Source of the DNA: 66-474 sp036759545 | GTDB taxonomy: Bacteria > Pseudomonadota > Gammaproteobacteria > Xanthomonadales > Rhodanobacteraceae | Reading direction: 5' to 3' | Assembly: GCA_036759545.1 (NCBI GenBank) | Contig: DAIOUL010000021.1 | Coordinates: 1 to 35,087, forward strand | DNA length: 35,087 nt | In this document: piece after piece, positions 12,796 through 21,019 of the stretch | Position numbering within the stretch: the stretch's first letter is position 1 | How the letters are laid out: each line of letters opens with the position of its first letter | The notes under the pieces: model-generated | Told to the model about the DNA's origin: nothing | Databases searched by the model: none | The model's input: only the letters and a program-made list of their open reading frames with translations | Position numbers and translations under genes: made by a program

Positions 12796-15312
12796 ATGGG
12801 GACGGTCAAGGGGCCGGTGCATCCGGCGGGATCGGGCACGTTCGCCTTCGCCGACGTGGTCATCGACGCGGGCGCGCACCGGCTGCTGCGCGGCGGGCGC
12901 GAGATCCCGGTCGAACCGAAAGCGTTCGCCGTCCTGCTGGAATTCCTCTCGCATCCCGGTCAATTGCTGAGCCGCGATCAACTGCTCGATGCGGTGTGGG
13001 GACACAGTTACGTCACGCCGGCGACGCTCAACCGCCTCGTCGCGCAATTGCGCAAGGCGCTGGCCGACGACAGCGAAAATCCGCACTGCATCCAGACCGT
13101 ACACGGTCTGGGTTATCGCTTCATCGCATCACTGGAGCACACCACGCCGGAGATTTCTTCGTCGTCCCTGCGTTTTGCACCACCTGCGCGCGCACGGATA
13201 CCCGAGCGCACCGGTGCGCTGATCGGGCGTGATCACGACATAGAAGAACTGCGGCGGCTTCTGCACGAAAACCGCCTGGTGACGGTGACCGGGCCCGGCG
13301 GCATCGGCAAGACCCAGGCCGCGCTGGAAACCGCGCGGCAGATCACCGCGGATTTTCCCGATGGCGTCTGGCTGTTCGACTGCACGATGCAAACAGACGA
13401 GCAAGGACTGGCGCGCCTGCTGACCGGCACTTTTGAAATCCGCATTGCGGCCGACAGGGAGGATCTGGTCGCGCACTTGAGCGAGTTGCTGCACGCACGC
13501 AGTGCCTTGTTGGTATTCGACAACTGCGAACGCATAACCGGACCGCTGGGTCGGGTGCTGGCGAGCTTGCTCGCGGCGTGCGCCGAGCTGCGCGCATTGG
13601 CGACCAGCCAGCGCCGATTGAACTGCGCCGGCGAGTCGCTCTACCCGTTGCCGGCGCTGGAACTGCCGCCGGAGGGCGAATGGATCAGTGACGAGCAGGT
13701 CGCCAGTCTGTCGCGTGTTCCCGCAGTGCAATTATTGCTGACGCGCTCGCGCACGTTCGCCTCCGGTTTCGCGCTGACGCCGGACAATGCCGGCGATGTG
13801 GCGAGGCTTTGCCACCGTCTCGCGGGCCTGCCGCTGGCCTTGGAACTGGCCGCCGCGCGGCTGCGGCTGTTGAGTCCGGAACAATTGCTGGCGCGAATGG
13901 ATGATCGCCTGCTCGCCTTGGCGGAAGACAATCCCAATCGCCCCGCGCGCCATCAGACCTTGCGCTCCCTCCTCGAATGGAGCTTTGCCCTGCTGTCCGA
14001 GCACGAACAATCGCTGCTGTGCGGGTTGAGCATCTTCGCGGGCGCCTGCACGCTGGGCGGGGCCGCCGCGATGGGAGCCGCCCTCGGACTGGACGAATCG
14101 CAAACACTGGATCTGCTGAGCGGGCTGATGGACAAGTCCCTGCTCGTGATGGACAGCGCCACCAATCCCCCCAGTTATCGCTTGCTCGACAGTGTACGTC
14201 TGTTCGCGCAGGAACGCCTTGCTGCGAGCGGCCACGAAACCTGCGCGCTCAAGGCGCATCTCGCGCACTTCGTCCAGCTCACCGAGCGTGTCAATACGGA
14301 ACTTCTCAGCGAACGCCAACACGTCTGGTACGACCGCATCAAGCGCGAATGGGTCAACCTGCACGCAGCATTCGATTTCGCAATGACACAGCCCGAATTC
14401 GCCGACAGCGCGCTCGCGCTGGTGGGCAACCTCTGCTGGTACTTCCGGAGCAATACCGACTACGCACAATCGGCGCAATGGCTGGAACGCGCGCTCCAGG
14501 TGGGAAAGGGATCAACGCACCGCGCGCGCGCTTTGATCGCTGTCGGCACGGTACTGCACCATTGCCAGGCGCACGACCGCGCGGCGCCGCGCCTGCGTGA
14601 AGGCATCGCCTTGGCCGCGCAGTTGGGGGAAACCTGGCTGGCGGGTGCGGGTCAGGCGGTATTGGCCCTCGAACTCGCCACCTGTGGAGATTTACCCGCC
14701 GCGGAAACTTGCGTGCAAGCCGCCCTGGATATCGCGCAGGCACAGCACGATTCGTGGTTGCGTTCGATGGCTCTGTTGGGCCGCGGCATCGCTTTCGCGT
14801 CGAGCGATCTTCACGTCCAGGCGGCTGCGAGCCTGAGCGAGGCGTTGGACTGCGCGTCCTCGCACGGCGACTATTTCCAGCTGGCTTACGCGCAGATCAA
14901 TCTGGCCTTGCAGCACTACTACCTCGGCGACCGGCGCAGTGAAGCGGACTGGCTGCAGAACATGGACCTCTTCGTCAAGGTCCGGAATTGGCGCGGGGTC
15001 GCCGGCTGCGTGGAGGGCGCGGCCTACTTGGCGGCCGACCGCGGCGAGTTCGCCAGCGCTGCACGTTTCCTGGCGGCTGCGGCGCGCGTGCGCGAATTGA
15101 CCGGTGCTCCCTTGATGCCGCACTGGCGGAAAGCGCAGCAGACCGCCGCACGAAAAGCGCAGGAAGCGCTGGGTACCGAATTCAAGCTCGCGCAGGCGGA
15201 AGGCGCCTCGGCGCGCTTCGAAGATGTCGTGGCGGAAGCGCGCGCACTGCTGACGAAAATCTCCGCGGCTCAAGGTGCGCGCACGGGAGTCAGCAATCCG
15301 TCCGGATCGTAG
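12796..15312 (+). CDS. Winged-helix (OmpR-type) / STAND ATPase / TPR-like transcriptional regulator
   Basis: 838 residues. Residues 15-112 form an OmpR/CadC-type winged helix (VEPKAFAVLLEFLSHPGQLLSRDQLLDAVWG, TLNRLVAQLRKAL, HGLGYRF). Residues 140-480 form an NB-ARC-like ATPase, with Walker A GPGGIGKT at 166-173 and Walker B ALLVFDNCE at 237-245. The C-terminal 350 residues are alpha-helical repeats resembling TPRs (for example ALALVGNLCWYFRSNTDYAQSAQWLERAL). No receiver domain or transmembrane segment is seen. Such STAND regulators usually bind DNA in response to a ligand or partner sensed by the helical part; the signal here is unknown. ATG at 12796 starts just before the winged helix. The gene is divergent from a secreted protein and its 3' end overlaps the FAD oxidoreductase gene by 43 bp on the opposite strand. 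Confidence 0.9.
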   Translation: MGTVKGPVHPAGSGTFAFADVVIDAGAHRLLRGGREIPVEPKAFAVLLEFLSHPGQLLSRDQLLDAVWGHSYVTPATLNRLVAQLRKALADDSENPHCIQTVHGLGYRFIASLEHTTPEISSSSLRFAPPARARIPERTGALIGRDHDIEELRRLLHENRLVTVTGPGGIGKTQAALETARQITADFPDGVWLFDCTMQTDEQGLARLLTGTFEIRIAADREDLVAHLSELLHARSALLVFDNCERITGPLGRVLASLLAACAELRALATSQRRLNCAGESLYPLPALELPPEGEWISDEQVASLSRVPAVQLLLTRSRTFASGFALTPDNAGDVARLCHRLAGLPLALELAAARLRLLSPEQLLARMDDRLLALAEDNPNRPARHQTLRSLLEWSFALLSEHEQSLLCGLSIFAGACTLGGAAAMGAALGLDESQTLDLLSGLMDKSLLVMDSATNPPSYRLLDSVRLFAQERLAASGHETCALKAHLAHFVQLTERVNTELLSERQHVWYDRIKREWVNLHAAFDFAMTQPEFADSALALVGNLCWYFRSNTDYAQSAQWLERALQVGKGSTHRARALIAVGTVLHHCQAHDRAAPRLREGIALAAQLGETWLAGAGQAVLALELATCGDLPAAETCVQAALDIAQAQHDSWLRSMALLGRGIAFASSDLHVQAAASLSEALDCASSHGDYFQLAYAQINLALQHYYLGDRRSEADWLQNMDLFVKVRNWRGVAGCVEGAAYLAADRGEFASAARFLAAAARVRELTGAPLMPHWRKAQQTAARKAQEALGTEFKLAQAEGASARFEDVVAEARALLTKISAAQGARTGVSNPSGS

Positions 15313-16655
15313 CGCGCGCGCAGCGCCGCGAGTTTTGTTTGCGTGTCGGCGTCATGCGCACGCGAATTCAGATCCGTCACCTCGCCCGCGAAGTTCGGCT
15401 GGATGCCTGCGCATGCCCAGGGCGCCAGCGCCGCGCGCAGTCCGCGCGTCCAGTCGCGGATCGCGGCAAAGTTTCCGGCGGCTGCGGAATGTCCGATCAC
15501 GTTGATGAAGAACGGTGCGTCGCGATGCGAGAACGCGGTCGCGTCGTCCGGAATGCGCGAGACCGCGCCGCCGAGATGATGCACGTGCACTTCGCACAAG
15601 GGATCGGGTGACGCACCGGCAAGCGGGACCAGCGCATCGATCATCGTGTCATCGAAGGCGTCGAATTGCGAAGTCGTCCAGTAGTAGTGCTCGCCGGCGG
15701 GGGCATGCGAATCGAAGGTCTGCTGCCAGGCGGCATAGGGCATGATGCCTCCGACGCGTCCGAGCGGTTGGCCGAATCCCGTGAGCGGCGCGAGGACCTG
15801 CTCACCGTACGTGGGATCGCCGCTCCAGCACCAGGCCAGCGCCACGATGGGCGTGCCGTGCGCGTGCGCCGGCAGAAACGGCGCGGGCGGTGCGGTCAGG
15901 AATGCCAGCATCAGCGTGCACTCGTCCGGCGCCTCCGCAGCGAAGGTCCGGAAAGCTTTCAGCAAATCGGGCGCAGCGGCGATCGGATGAAAAACGGCGC
16001 CCGCCAACACGTTGCCTACTTCATGCAGGCGAAACACGAAGCGCGTCACCACACCGAAACCGCCGGCGCCGCCGCGCAGCGCCCAGAACAGATCGGCGTG
16101 TTGGTTCTCATTGGCGACGACGCTGCGTCCGTCCGCCAGTACCACATCGGCTCCGAGCAGGTTGTCGATCGCCAGCCCGCAACGCCGCATCAGCCAGCCT
16201 ACTCCGCCACCGAGCGTGTATCCGCCCACGCCCGTAGTCGAAACAAAACCCCCGGTGGTTGCCAGCCCGCGCGGTTGTGACGCGGCATCCACGTCGCGCC
16301 ACAAGGCACCGCCCTCGACACGCGCGACGCGAGACGAAGCATCGGCTTCGACGTGGTTCATTGCGCCGAGGTCCAGCATCAACGTATCGTCTCGCACGGC
16401 CAGGCCCGCGACGTTGTGGCCACCACCGCGCACCGTCATCGGAATGTGCTCACGCGCGGCGAACTTGACCGCCGCCGCGACATCTTCGGCATCCACGCAT
16501 TGCGCTATCGCCAGTGGGCGCCGGTTGATCGCGCCGTTCCAGACGTGACGGCGCTCTTCGTAAGCTTCGTCACCCGGCAGCAGCAGCTTGCCGCGCAAGA
16601 TCGCCCCCAGTTCGTGCCATGCGGGGGTGCGGGTGCGTCCAGTTTCTGCAGACAT
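15270..16655 (-). CDS. FAD-binding (BBE-like) oxidoreductase
   Basis: 461 residues. The N-terminal FAD-binding type 4 (PCMH) domain shows TVRGGGHNVAG (residues 74-84), whose His80 is the usual site of covalent 8-alpha FAD attachment, then GGYTLGGGVGWLMRRCGLAIDNL and FWALRGGAGGFGVVT. The C-terminus is berberine-bridge-like (GIQPNFAGEV, LAALRARYDPDGLL). The second cysteine used for bicovalent FAD in many family members is absent: the corresponding stretch reads GGFVSTTGVGG. Substrates of such enzymes are sugars, alkaloids or phenols; this one is unknown. No signal peptide is seen from ATG 16655, which has a clear AAGGAG six bases upstream. The gene is convergent with, and overlaps, the regulator gene. 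Confidence 0.9.
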   Translation of the reverse strand: MSAETGRTRTPAWHELGAILRGKLLLPGDEAYEERRHVWNGAINRRPLAIAQCVDAEDVAAAVKFAAREHIPMTVRGGGHNVAGLAVRDDTLMLDLGAMNHVEADASSRVARVEGGALWRDVDAASQPRGLATTGGFVSTTGVGGYTLGGGVGWLMRRCGLAIDNLLGADVVLADGRSVVANENQHADLFWALRGGAGGFGVVTRFVFRLHEVGNVLAGAVFHPIAAAPDLLKAFRTFAAEAPDECTLMLAFLTAPPAPFLPAHAHGTPIVALAWCWSGDPTYGEQVLAPLTGFGQPLGRVGGIMPYAAWQQTFDSHAPAGEHYYWTTSQFDAFDDTMIDALVPLAGASPDPLCEVHVHHLGGAVSRIPDDATAFSHRDAPFFINVIGHSAAAGNFAAIRDWTRGLRAALAPWACAGIQPNFAGEVTDLNSRAHDADTQTKLAALRARYDPDGLLTPVRAP

Positions 16656-16821
16656 GCCCGGCTCCTTGTTCGGCAGATTCGGTGTACGAGCTGCCGCAGC
16701 GACGATCGGCGCCGGCACTATAGCCGCACACCCCGTGCCGATCATGATGGCCGGATGTGGTTTTTATGAGGCCGCGAAACGCGTCTTGGTCTGGCGGGCA
16801 AGACAACGCTAACTTACGCGC

Positions 16822-17493
16822 ATGTTCGTTTACGTGCCCGACCGTCACCATAGCCGTCTGCGCTGGGCGACTCCGCTGCTGGTGGCCGCCTGCGTGGCGG
16901 TGTTCTGCTGGCTGATGCTGGCTTCGCCGGAAGCGCGCTACGCGGTGCTGGCGCGCTGGGGCACGGTGCCGGCGCGGCTGTTCGATCCGCATCATCCATT
17001 CTCGGCGTGGCCGTGGCTGCGGCTGTTCACCGCGCTGTTCATGCATGCCGACTGGCTGCATCTGGTCGGCAACGTGCTGTTCCTGGTGATCTTCGGCTTT
17101 TCGGCCGAACGCGCATTGGGTGCGCAGCGATTCCTGTGGCTGTTCCTGTTGGGCGGCGCGTTCGCCAACGTCGTCGGCGCGCTGACGCTCTCGGGCGCGA
17201 CCGCGCCGATTGTGGGTTGCAGCGGCGCGGTTTCGGCGGTGGTCGGCGCTTATCTCGCGCTGTTTCCGCGCGCGCACCTCGGGTTGGTGCTGCCGCTGGG
17301 TTTCTACTTCGAATTCGTGCGCGTGCCGGCGTGGCTGATGATCGGAATGTGGGTGTTGCTGCAACTATTGTTCACCTGGGCCGGCCCCGGATTCGGGACC
17401 GTCGTGTGGTGGGCGCACATCGCCGGCTTCACCTTCGGCATTGCCTTCGCGCTGATTTCGCGCGGCGCGGTGGCGCGCAGGCTGCGCGCCTAA
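16822..17493 (+). CDS. Rhomboid-family intramembrane serine protease
   Basis: 223 residues with six or seven hydrophobic segments. The rhomboid catalytic dyad is visible: Ser134 in GCSGAVSAVVGAY and His199 in WWAHIAGFTFG. The conserved LFTALFMHADWLHLVGNVLFL (residues 68-88) carries the His and Asn of the oxyanion region. It should cleave transmembrane substrates in the inner membrane; the substrates are unknown. ATG at 16822 has no clear Shine-Dalgarno. The gene is convergent with the glutamine amidotransferase gene and the two overlap by 4 bp. Confidence 0.92.
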   Translation: MFVYVPDRHHSRLRWATPLLVAACVAVFCWLMLASPEARYAVLARWGTVPARLFDPHHPFSAWPWLRLFTALFMHADWLHLVGNVLFLVIFGFSAERALGAQRFLWLFLLGGAFANVVGALTLSGATAPIVGCSGAVSAVVGAYLALFPRAHLGLVLPLGFYFEFVRVPAWLMIGMWVLLQLLFTWAGPGFGTVVWWAHIAGFTFGIAFALISRGAVARRLRA

Positions 17494-18206
17494 CTTCGCA
17501 GCGCCTTGCGGGCGAACCTTTGCAACAGCGAGCGCGCTTCCGGCGTGGGCGTGACTTCGTCTTCCAGCGCGGCGATGTCTCGTCCTTCCTCCAGAAGTGC
17601 CTCCTCGCGTGACCGCAGGTAGGCACGCATCGCGCGCACGCCGAACTCCGGATGGAATTGCGTGGAGATCGCGTTCGGCCCATAGCGCAGGATCTGATGC
17701 GGATCGGCCGCCGAACTTGCCAGCGCCTGTGCGCCGCGCGGCGCTTCGATCACGCTCTGCCGGTGCGTGGTGTGCGCCGGAAAATTCGCGGGCAGGCCGT
17801 CCAGCAACGCGTCGATGTGACCATTGCGCGTGATCGGCTGTGTGCCGATCTCGCGACCGCAGGTGAGCCAGCCCACCGTTCCGCCGAACGCATGCGCCAT
17901 CAACTGGTGGCCGTAGCAGACGCCGAACAGCGGCAGTTCCGCGTCCATTGCATTGCGCAGCCACGCGGCGGTGTCCTCGCTCCAGCGCTCGCGGTCGGTG
18001 ACCATCGCACCCGAACCGGTGACCACTGCGCCCGCCACAGCTTTCGGCTGCGGCAGTTTTCCGCCCCTGTCCACGCGCACGACGCGCACCTGCTCCGGAC
18101 GCAGCCGCATCGACGCGCGGAACCATTGCGCGAACCCGCCGAGCTTTTCGAGGATCGGTTGCGGCGCTTCGCCAGTCTGGATGATCAACAGCGGAGATGC
18201 GGACAT
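17490..18206 (-). CDS. Class I glutamine amidotransferase (GMP synthase-like domain protein)
   Basis: 238 residues, a stand-alone GATase class I domain. The triad is visible: nucleophile Cys97 in LFGVCYGHQL, and His185 and Glu187 in QFHPEFG. Such enzymes release ammonia from glutamine for a partner, or act as gamma-glutamyl hydrolases. The closest resemblance is to GuaA-like stand-alone proteins (YfeJ type), whose substrate is not settled. ATG at 18206 is chosen; the TTG further upstream (18263) would add a tail without homologue character. It lies 57 bp downstream of the GspE-like gene on the same strand and is convergent with the rhomboid gene. Confidence 0.87.
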   Translation of the reverse strand: MSASPLLIIQTGEAPQPILEKLGGFAQWFRASMRLRPEQVRVVRVDRGGKLPQPKAVAGAVVTGSGAMVTDRERWSEDTAAWLRNAMDAELPLFGVCYGHQLMAHAFGGTVGWLTCGREIGTQPITRNGHIDALLDGLPANFPAHTTHRQSVIEAPRGAQALASSAADPHQILRYGPNAISTQFHPEFGVRAMRAYLRSREEALLEEGRDIAALEDEVTPTPEARSLLQRFARKALRS

Positions 18207-18263
18207 GTTGGGTAAATCACATTGAAAAGTGCGGGCATGGATGCCGCTTTTTGATCTTCGCAA

Positions 18264-20069
18264 TCATTCCGCCGGCAGCACGCCCATCACTTCTTCTATC
18301 GTGGTGATCCCGCGCGCCACCTGCGCCGAAGCGGAAATGCGCAGCGGCCGCATGCCTTCGGCGAGCGCGCAAGCGTTGAACGCGGCGAGATCCAGTTGCG
18401 GCGAAATCATCGCGCGCAGGCGCGGACTGATCGGCATCATCTCGTAGATCCCGGTCCGGCCGAGATAGCCGGTGTTGCGGCATTCCAGGCAACCGGTCGG
18501 CACGTACACGCGTTCCGGCGGCGCGAGATCCCAGCCGTGCGTCAGGGCGCGCCACGCATCGACATCCGGCGCGCCCTCCACCTTGCAGTGCGGACACAGC
18601 GTGCGCACAAGACGTTGCGCCACCACGCCGGCGAGCGTCGACTGGATCAGGTAATGCGGCGCGCCGAGATCGAGCAGACGCGTCACCGCGCTCGGCGCGT
18701 CGTTGGTGTGCAGGGTCGAGAGGACGAGATGGCCGGTCAGCGATGCCTGCACCGCCATCTGCGCGGTTTCCAGATCGCGGATCTCGCCGACCATGATGAT
18801 GTCCGGATCCTGCCGCAGCAGCGTGCGCACACCAGCCGCGAAATCGAAGTCGATCGCCGGTTGCACCTGCGACTGGTTCAACTCGGCCGCAACCATTTCG
18901 ATCGGATCTTCGACCGTGCAGACGTTCAAGTCAGGCGTGGCCAGATGTTTCAGCGTGGAATAAAGCGTGGTGGTCTTGCCGGAACCGGTCGGCCCGGTCA
19001 CCAGCACGATGCCGTGCGGGCGCTCAACCATCTGCCGCCACGATTTTTCTTCGTCGGGCGAAAAACCCAATTGCGCGAACGCCTTCACCACGATGTCGGG
19101 ATCGAAGATGCGCATCACCACTTTTTCGCCGAACGCGGTCGGCATCACCGAAATGCGCAACTCCACCTCGCGCCCGCCCGCCGAGCGCGTTTTGATGCGG
19201 CCGTCCTGCGGCCGACGTTTTTCGGCGATGTCGAGGCGCGAAAGAATCTTCACGCGCGCCGTCACCGCGGTCATCACCGGCGGCGGCAGTTCGAACACCT
19301 TGTGCAACACGCCGTCGATGCGGAAACGGATCTGTCCGGCATCGCGGCGCGGTTCCAAGTGGATGTCCGAGGCGCGTTGATCGAAGGCGTATTGCAGCAA
19401 CCAATCGACGATATGCACGACATGACGATCGTCCGCGCCGATCTCGCCACCCTTGCCCAGCTCCAGCAATTGTTCGAAGTTGAGGATCTTGCCGGCGTCG
19501 TAGTCTTCCTGTTTTGCATCGCGTGCCAGCGCGATCGAGCGCTGCACGCCGTAGAACTCCAACAGGTAACGATTGACGTCCAGCGGGTTGGCGACGACCA
19601 GCTTCACCTCGCGCCGGATCATCTGCGCGAGATCGGCGGCCCAGTGCGTGTCGAAAGGTTCCGCAGTGGCGAACGTCACGGAGCTGCCGTCCACCGCGAC
19701 AGGCAGGATGCGATGCCGTTGCGCGTAGGCATGCGAGACAGCCTGCGTCACCGCGGCGGCATCGATCTTCATCGGATCGATTTTCAGGTAAGGCAGATCG
19801 GCCTTTGCCGCCAGCCAAGTGGTCAACGATTCGACCGAAAGCGGTTTGCCGGGGTTGCGCTGATCGGGCACTTTCGCGGTGCCGATCAGCACCAGCGGAT
19901 GCAGTTCCACCGCGCTCTTGCCGCTGCGGTCCGAACCGCGCACGCGTTTGGCGTCTTCCGCGGACAGCAGACCGTCGGCGATCAGCGTCGCCAGCACTTC
20001 GTCCAGTTCCAGCCGTCCGCGCCGGCCCAGTACGGTCGCAACGGTGCGGGGATGCGGATTGACGGCCAT
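18264..20069 (-). CDS. GspE/PilB-family secretion or pilus assembly ATPase
   Basis: 601 residues, the size of a type II secretion or type IV pilus assembly ATPase. An N-terminal MshEN/GspE_N-type domain (about 60-175) precedes the motor domain. Motifs seen are RASDIHLEP (232-240), Walker A GPTGSGKTT (359-367), the Asp box (TVEDPIE), Walker B DIIMVGEIRD (423-432), the His box TGHLVLSTLHTND (445-457), and the zinc-binding tetracysteine CPHC (492-495) and CLEC (527-530). The presence of the zinc module places it with GspE/PilB rather than PilT. No other pilin, GspD or GspF gene is in the window, so it is an orphan here and its machine cannot be named. ATG at 20069. It is divergent from glyQ, with 56 bp between the starts. 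Confidence 0.93.
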   Translation of the reverse strand: MAVNPHPRTVATVLGRRGRLELDEVLATLIADGLLSAEDAKRVRGSDRSGKSAVELHPLVLIGTAKVPDQRNPGKPLSVESLTTWLAAKADLPYLKIDPMKIDAAAVTQAVSHAYAQRHRILPVAVDGSSVTFATAEPFDTHWAADLAQMIRREVKLVVANPLDVNRYLLEFYGVQRSIALARDAKQEDYDAGKILNFEQLLELGKGGEIGADDRHVVHIVDWLLQYAFDQRASDIHLEPRRDAGQIRFRIDGVLHKVFELPPPVMTAVTARVKILSRLDIAEKRRPQDGRIKTRSAGGREVELRISVMPTAFGEKVVMRIFDPDIVVKAFAQLGFSPDEEKSWRQMVERPHGIVLVTGPTGSGKTTTLYSTLKHLATPDLNVCTVEDPIEMVAAELNQSQVQPAIDFDFAAGVRTLLRQDPDIIMVGEIRDLETAQMAVQASLTGHLVLSTLHTNDAPSAVTRLLDLGAPHYLIQSTLAGVVAQRLVRTLCPHCKVEGAPDVDAWRALTHGWDLAPPERVYVPTGCLECRNTGYLGRTGIYEMMPISPRLRAMISPQLDLAAFNACALAEGMRPLRISASAQVARGITTIEEVMGVLPAE

Positions 20070-20125
20070 GCGCAGTGCCTCGAATGTGCGTGGCTATACT
20101 AACGCGCTTTATTCGCGGGGCACCG

Positions 20126-21019
20126 ATGACCGGTCCCACATTCCAGCAACTGATCCAGACCTTGAACCGCTACTGGGGCGATCAAGGCTGCGTGCTGTTG
20201 CAGCCGCTGGACATCGAAATCGGCGCCGGCACGTTCCACCCGGCGACTTTTTTGCGTGCGCTCGGACCGCAGCCCTGGGCCGCGGCCTACGTGCAGCCCT
20301 GCCGGCGCCCCACAGACGGCCGCTACGGCGAGAATCCCAATCGCCTGCAGCACTACTACCAGTATCAAGTAGTACTGAAGCCCAATCCCGACGACATCGT
20401 CGAGCGCTATTTCGGCTCACTGAGGGCAATCGGCGTCGATCCGCTGGTGCACGATCTGCGGCTGGTCGAGGACAACTGGGAATCGCCGACGCTCGGTGCG
20501 TGGGGTCTGGGCTGGGAAGTGTGGCTGGACGGCATGGAGATCACCCAGTTCACCTATTTCCAGCAGGCCGGCGGCCTGGAATGCAAGCCGGTGACCGGCG
20601 AGATCACCTATGGCCTCGAACGCTTGTGCATGTATCTGCAAAACGTGGACAGTGTGTTCGATCTGGTGTGGACACATGCGCCGCACGGCGTGGTGAAGTA
20701 CGGCGATGTCTTCCACGAAAACGAAGTCGAGCAGAGCGCCTACAACTTCGAATACGCCGATGTCGCGGAAATGTTTCACCGCTTCGATGCCTGCGAAGCC
20801 GAAGCACAGAAACTGGTTTCGTTGAATCTACCTTTGCCCGCATACGAACAGGTGTGCAAAGCGTCGCATGCATTCAATCTGCTGGATGCGCGCCGCGCGA
20901 TCTCTGTGACCGAACGCCAGCGCTACATCCTGCGCGTGCGCGCACTGGCGCGCGCTGTGGCGGAAAGCTATGTCGCGAAAACATCCGCCCCCGAAATCGC
21001 GGAGAGCGCGCATGGCTGA
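20126..21019 (+). CDS. glyQ: Glycyl-tRNA synthetase alpha subunit
   Basis: 297 residues (E. coli 303). This is the catalytic class II subunit of the alpha2beta2 glycyl-tRNA synthetase. Seen are TFQQLIQTLNRYWGDQGC at the N-terminus, GAGTFHPATFLRALGP, YVQPCRRPTDGRYGENPNR (motif 2 region), WEVWLDGMEITQFTYFQQ and GEITYGLERL (motif 3). The ATG at 20126 matches the family start (MTGPTFQ) and has GGGG seven bases upstream. The end overlaps glyS by 8 bp. Confidence 0.97.
   Translation: MTGPTFQQLIQTLNRYWGDQGCVLLQPLDIEIGAGTFHPATFLRALGPQPWAAAYVQPCRRPTDGRYGENPNRLQHYYQYQVVLKPNPDDIVERYFGSLRAIGVDPLVHDLRLVEDNWESPTLGAWGLGWEVWLDGMEITQFTYFQQAGGLECKPVTGEITYGLERLCMYLQNVDSVFDLVWTHAPHGVVKYGDVFHENEVEQSAYNFEYADVAEMFHRFDACEAEAQKLVSLNLPLPAYEQVCKASHAFNLLDARRAISVTERQRYILRVRALARAVAESYVAKTSAPEIAESAHG

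Noticed and set aside
18396..20102. 568-codon open frame on the plus strand
   Set aside because: It lies fully antisense to the GspE/PilB-family ATPase, which has all catalytic motifs; no domain in the antisense product.
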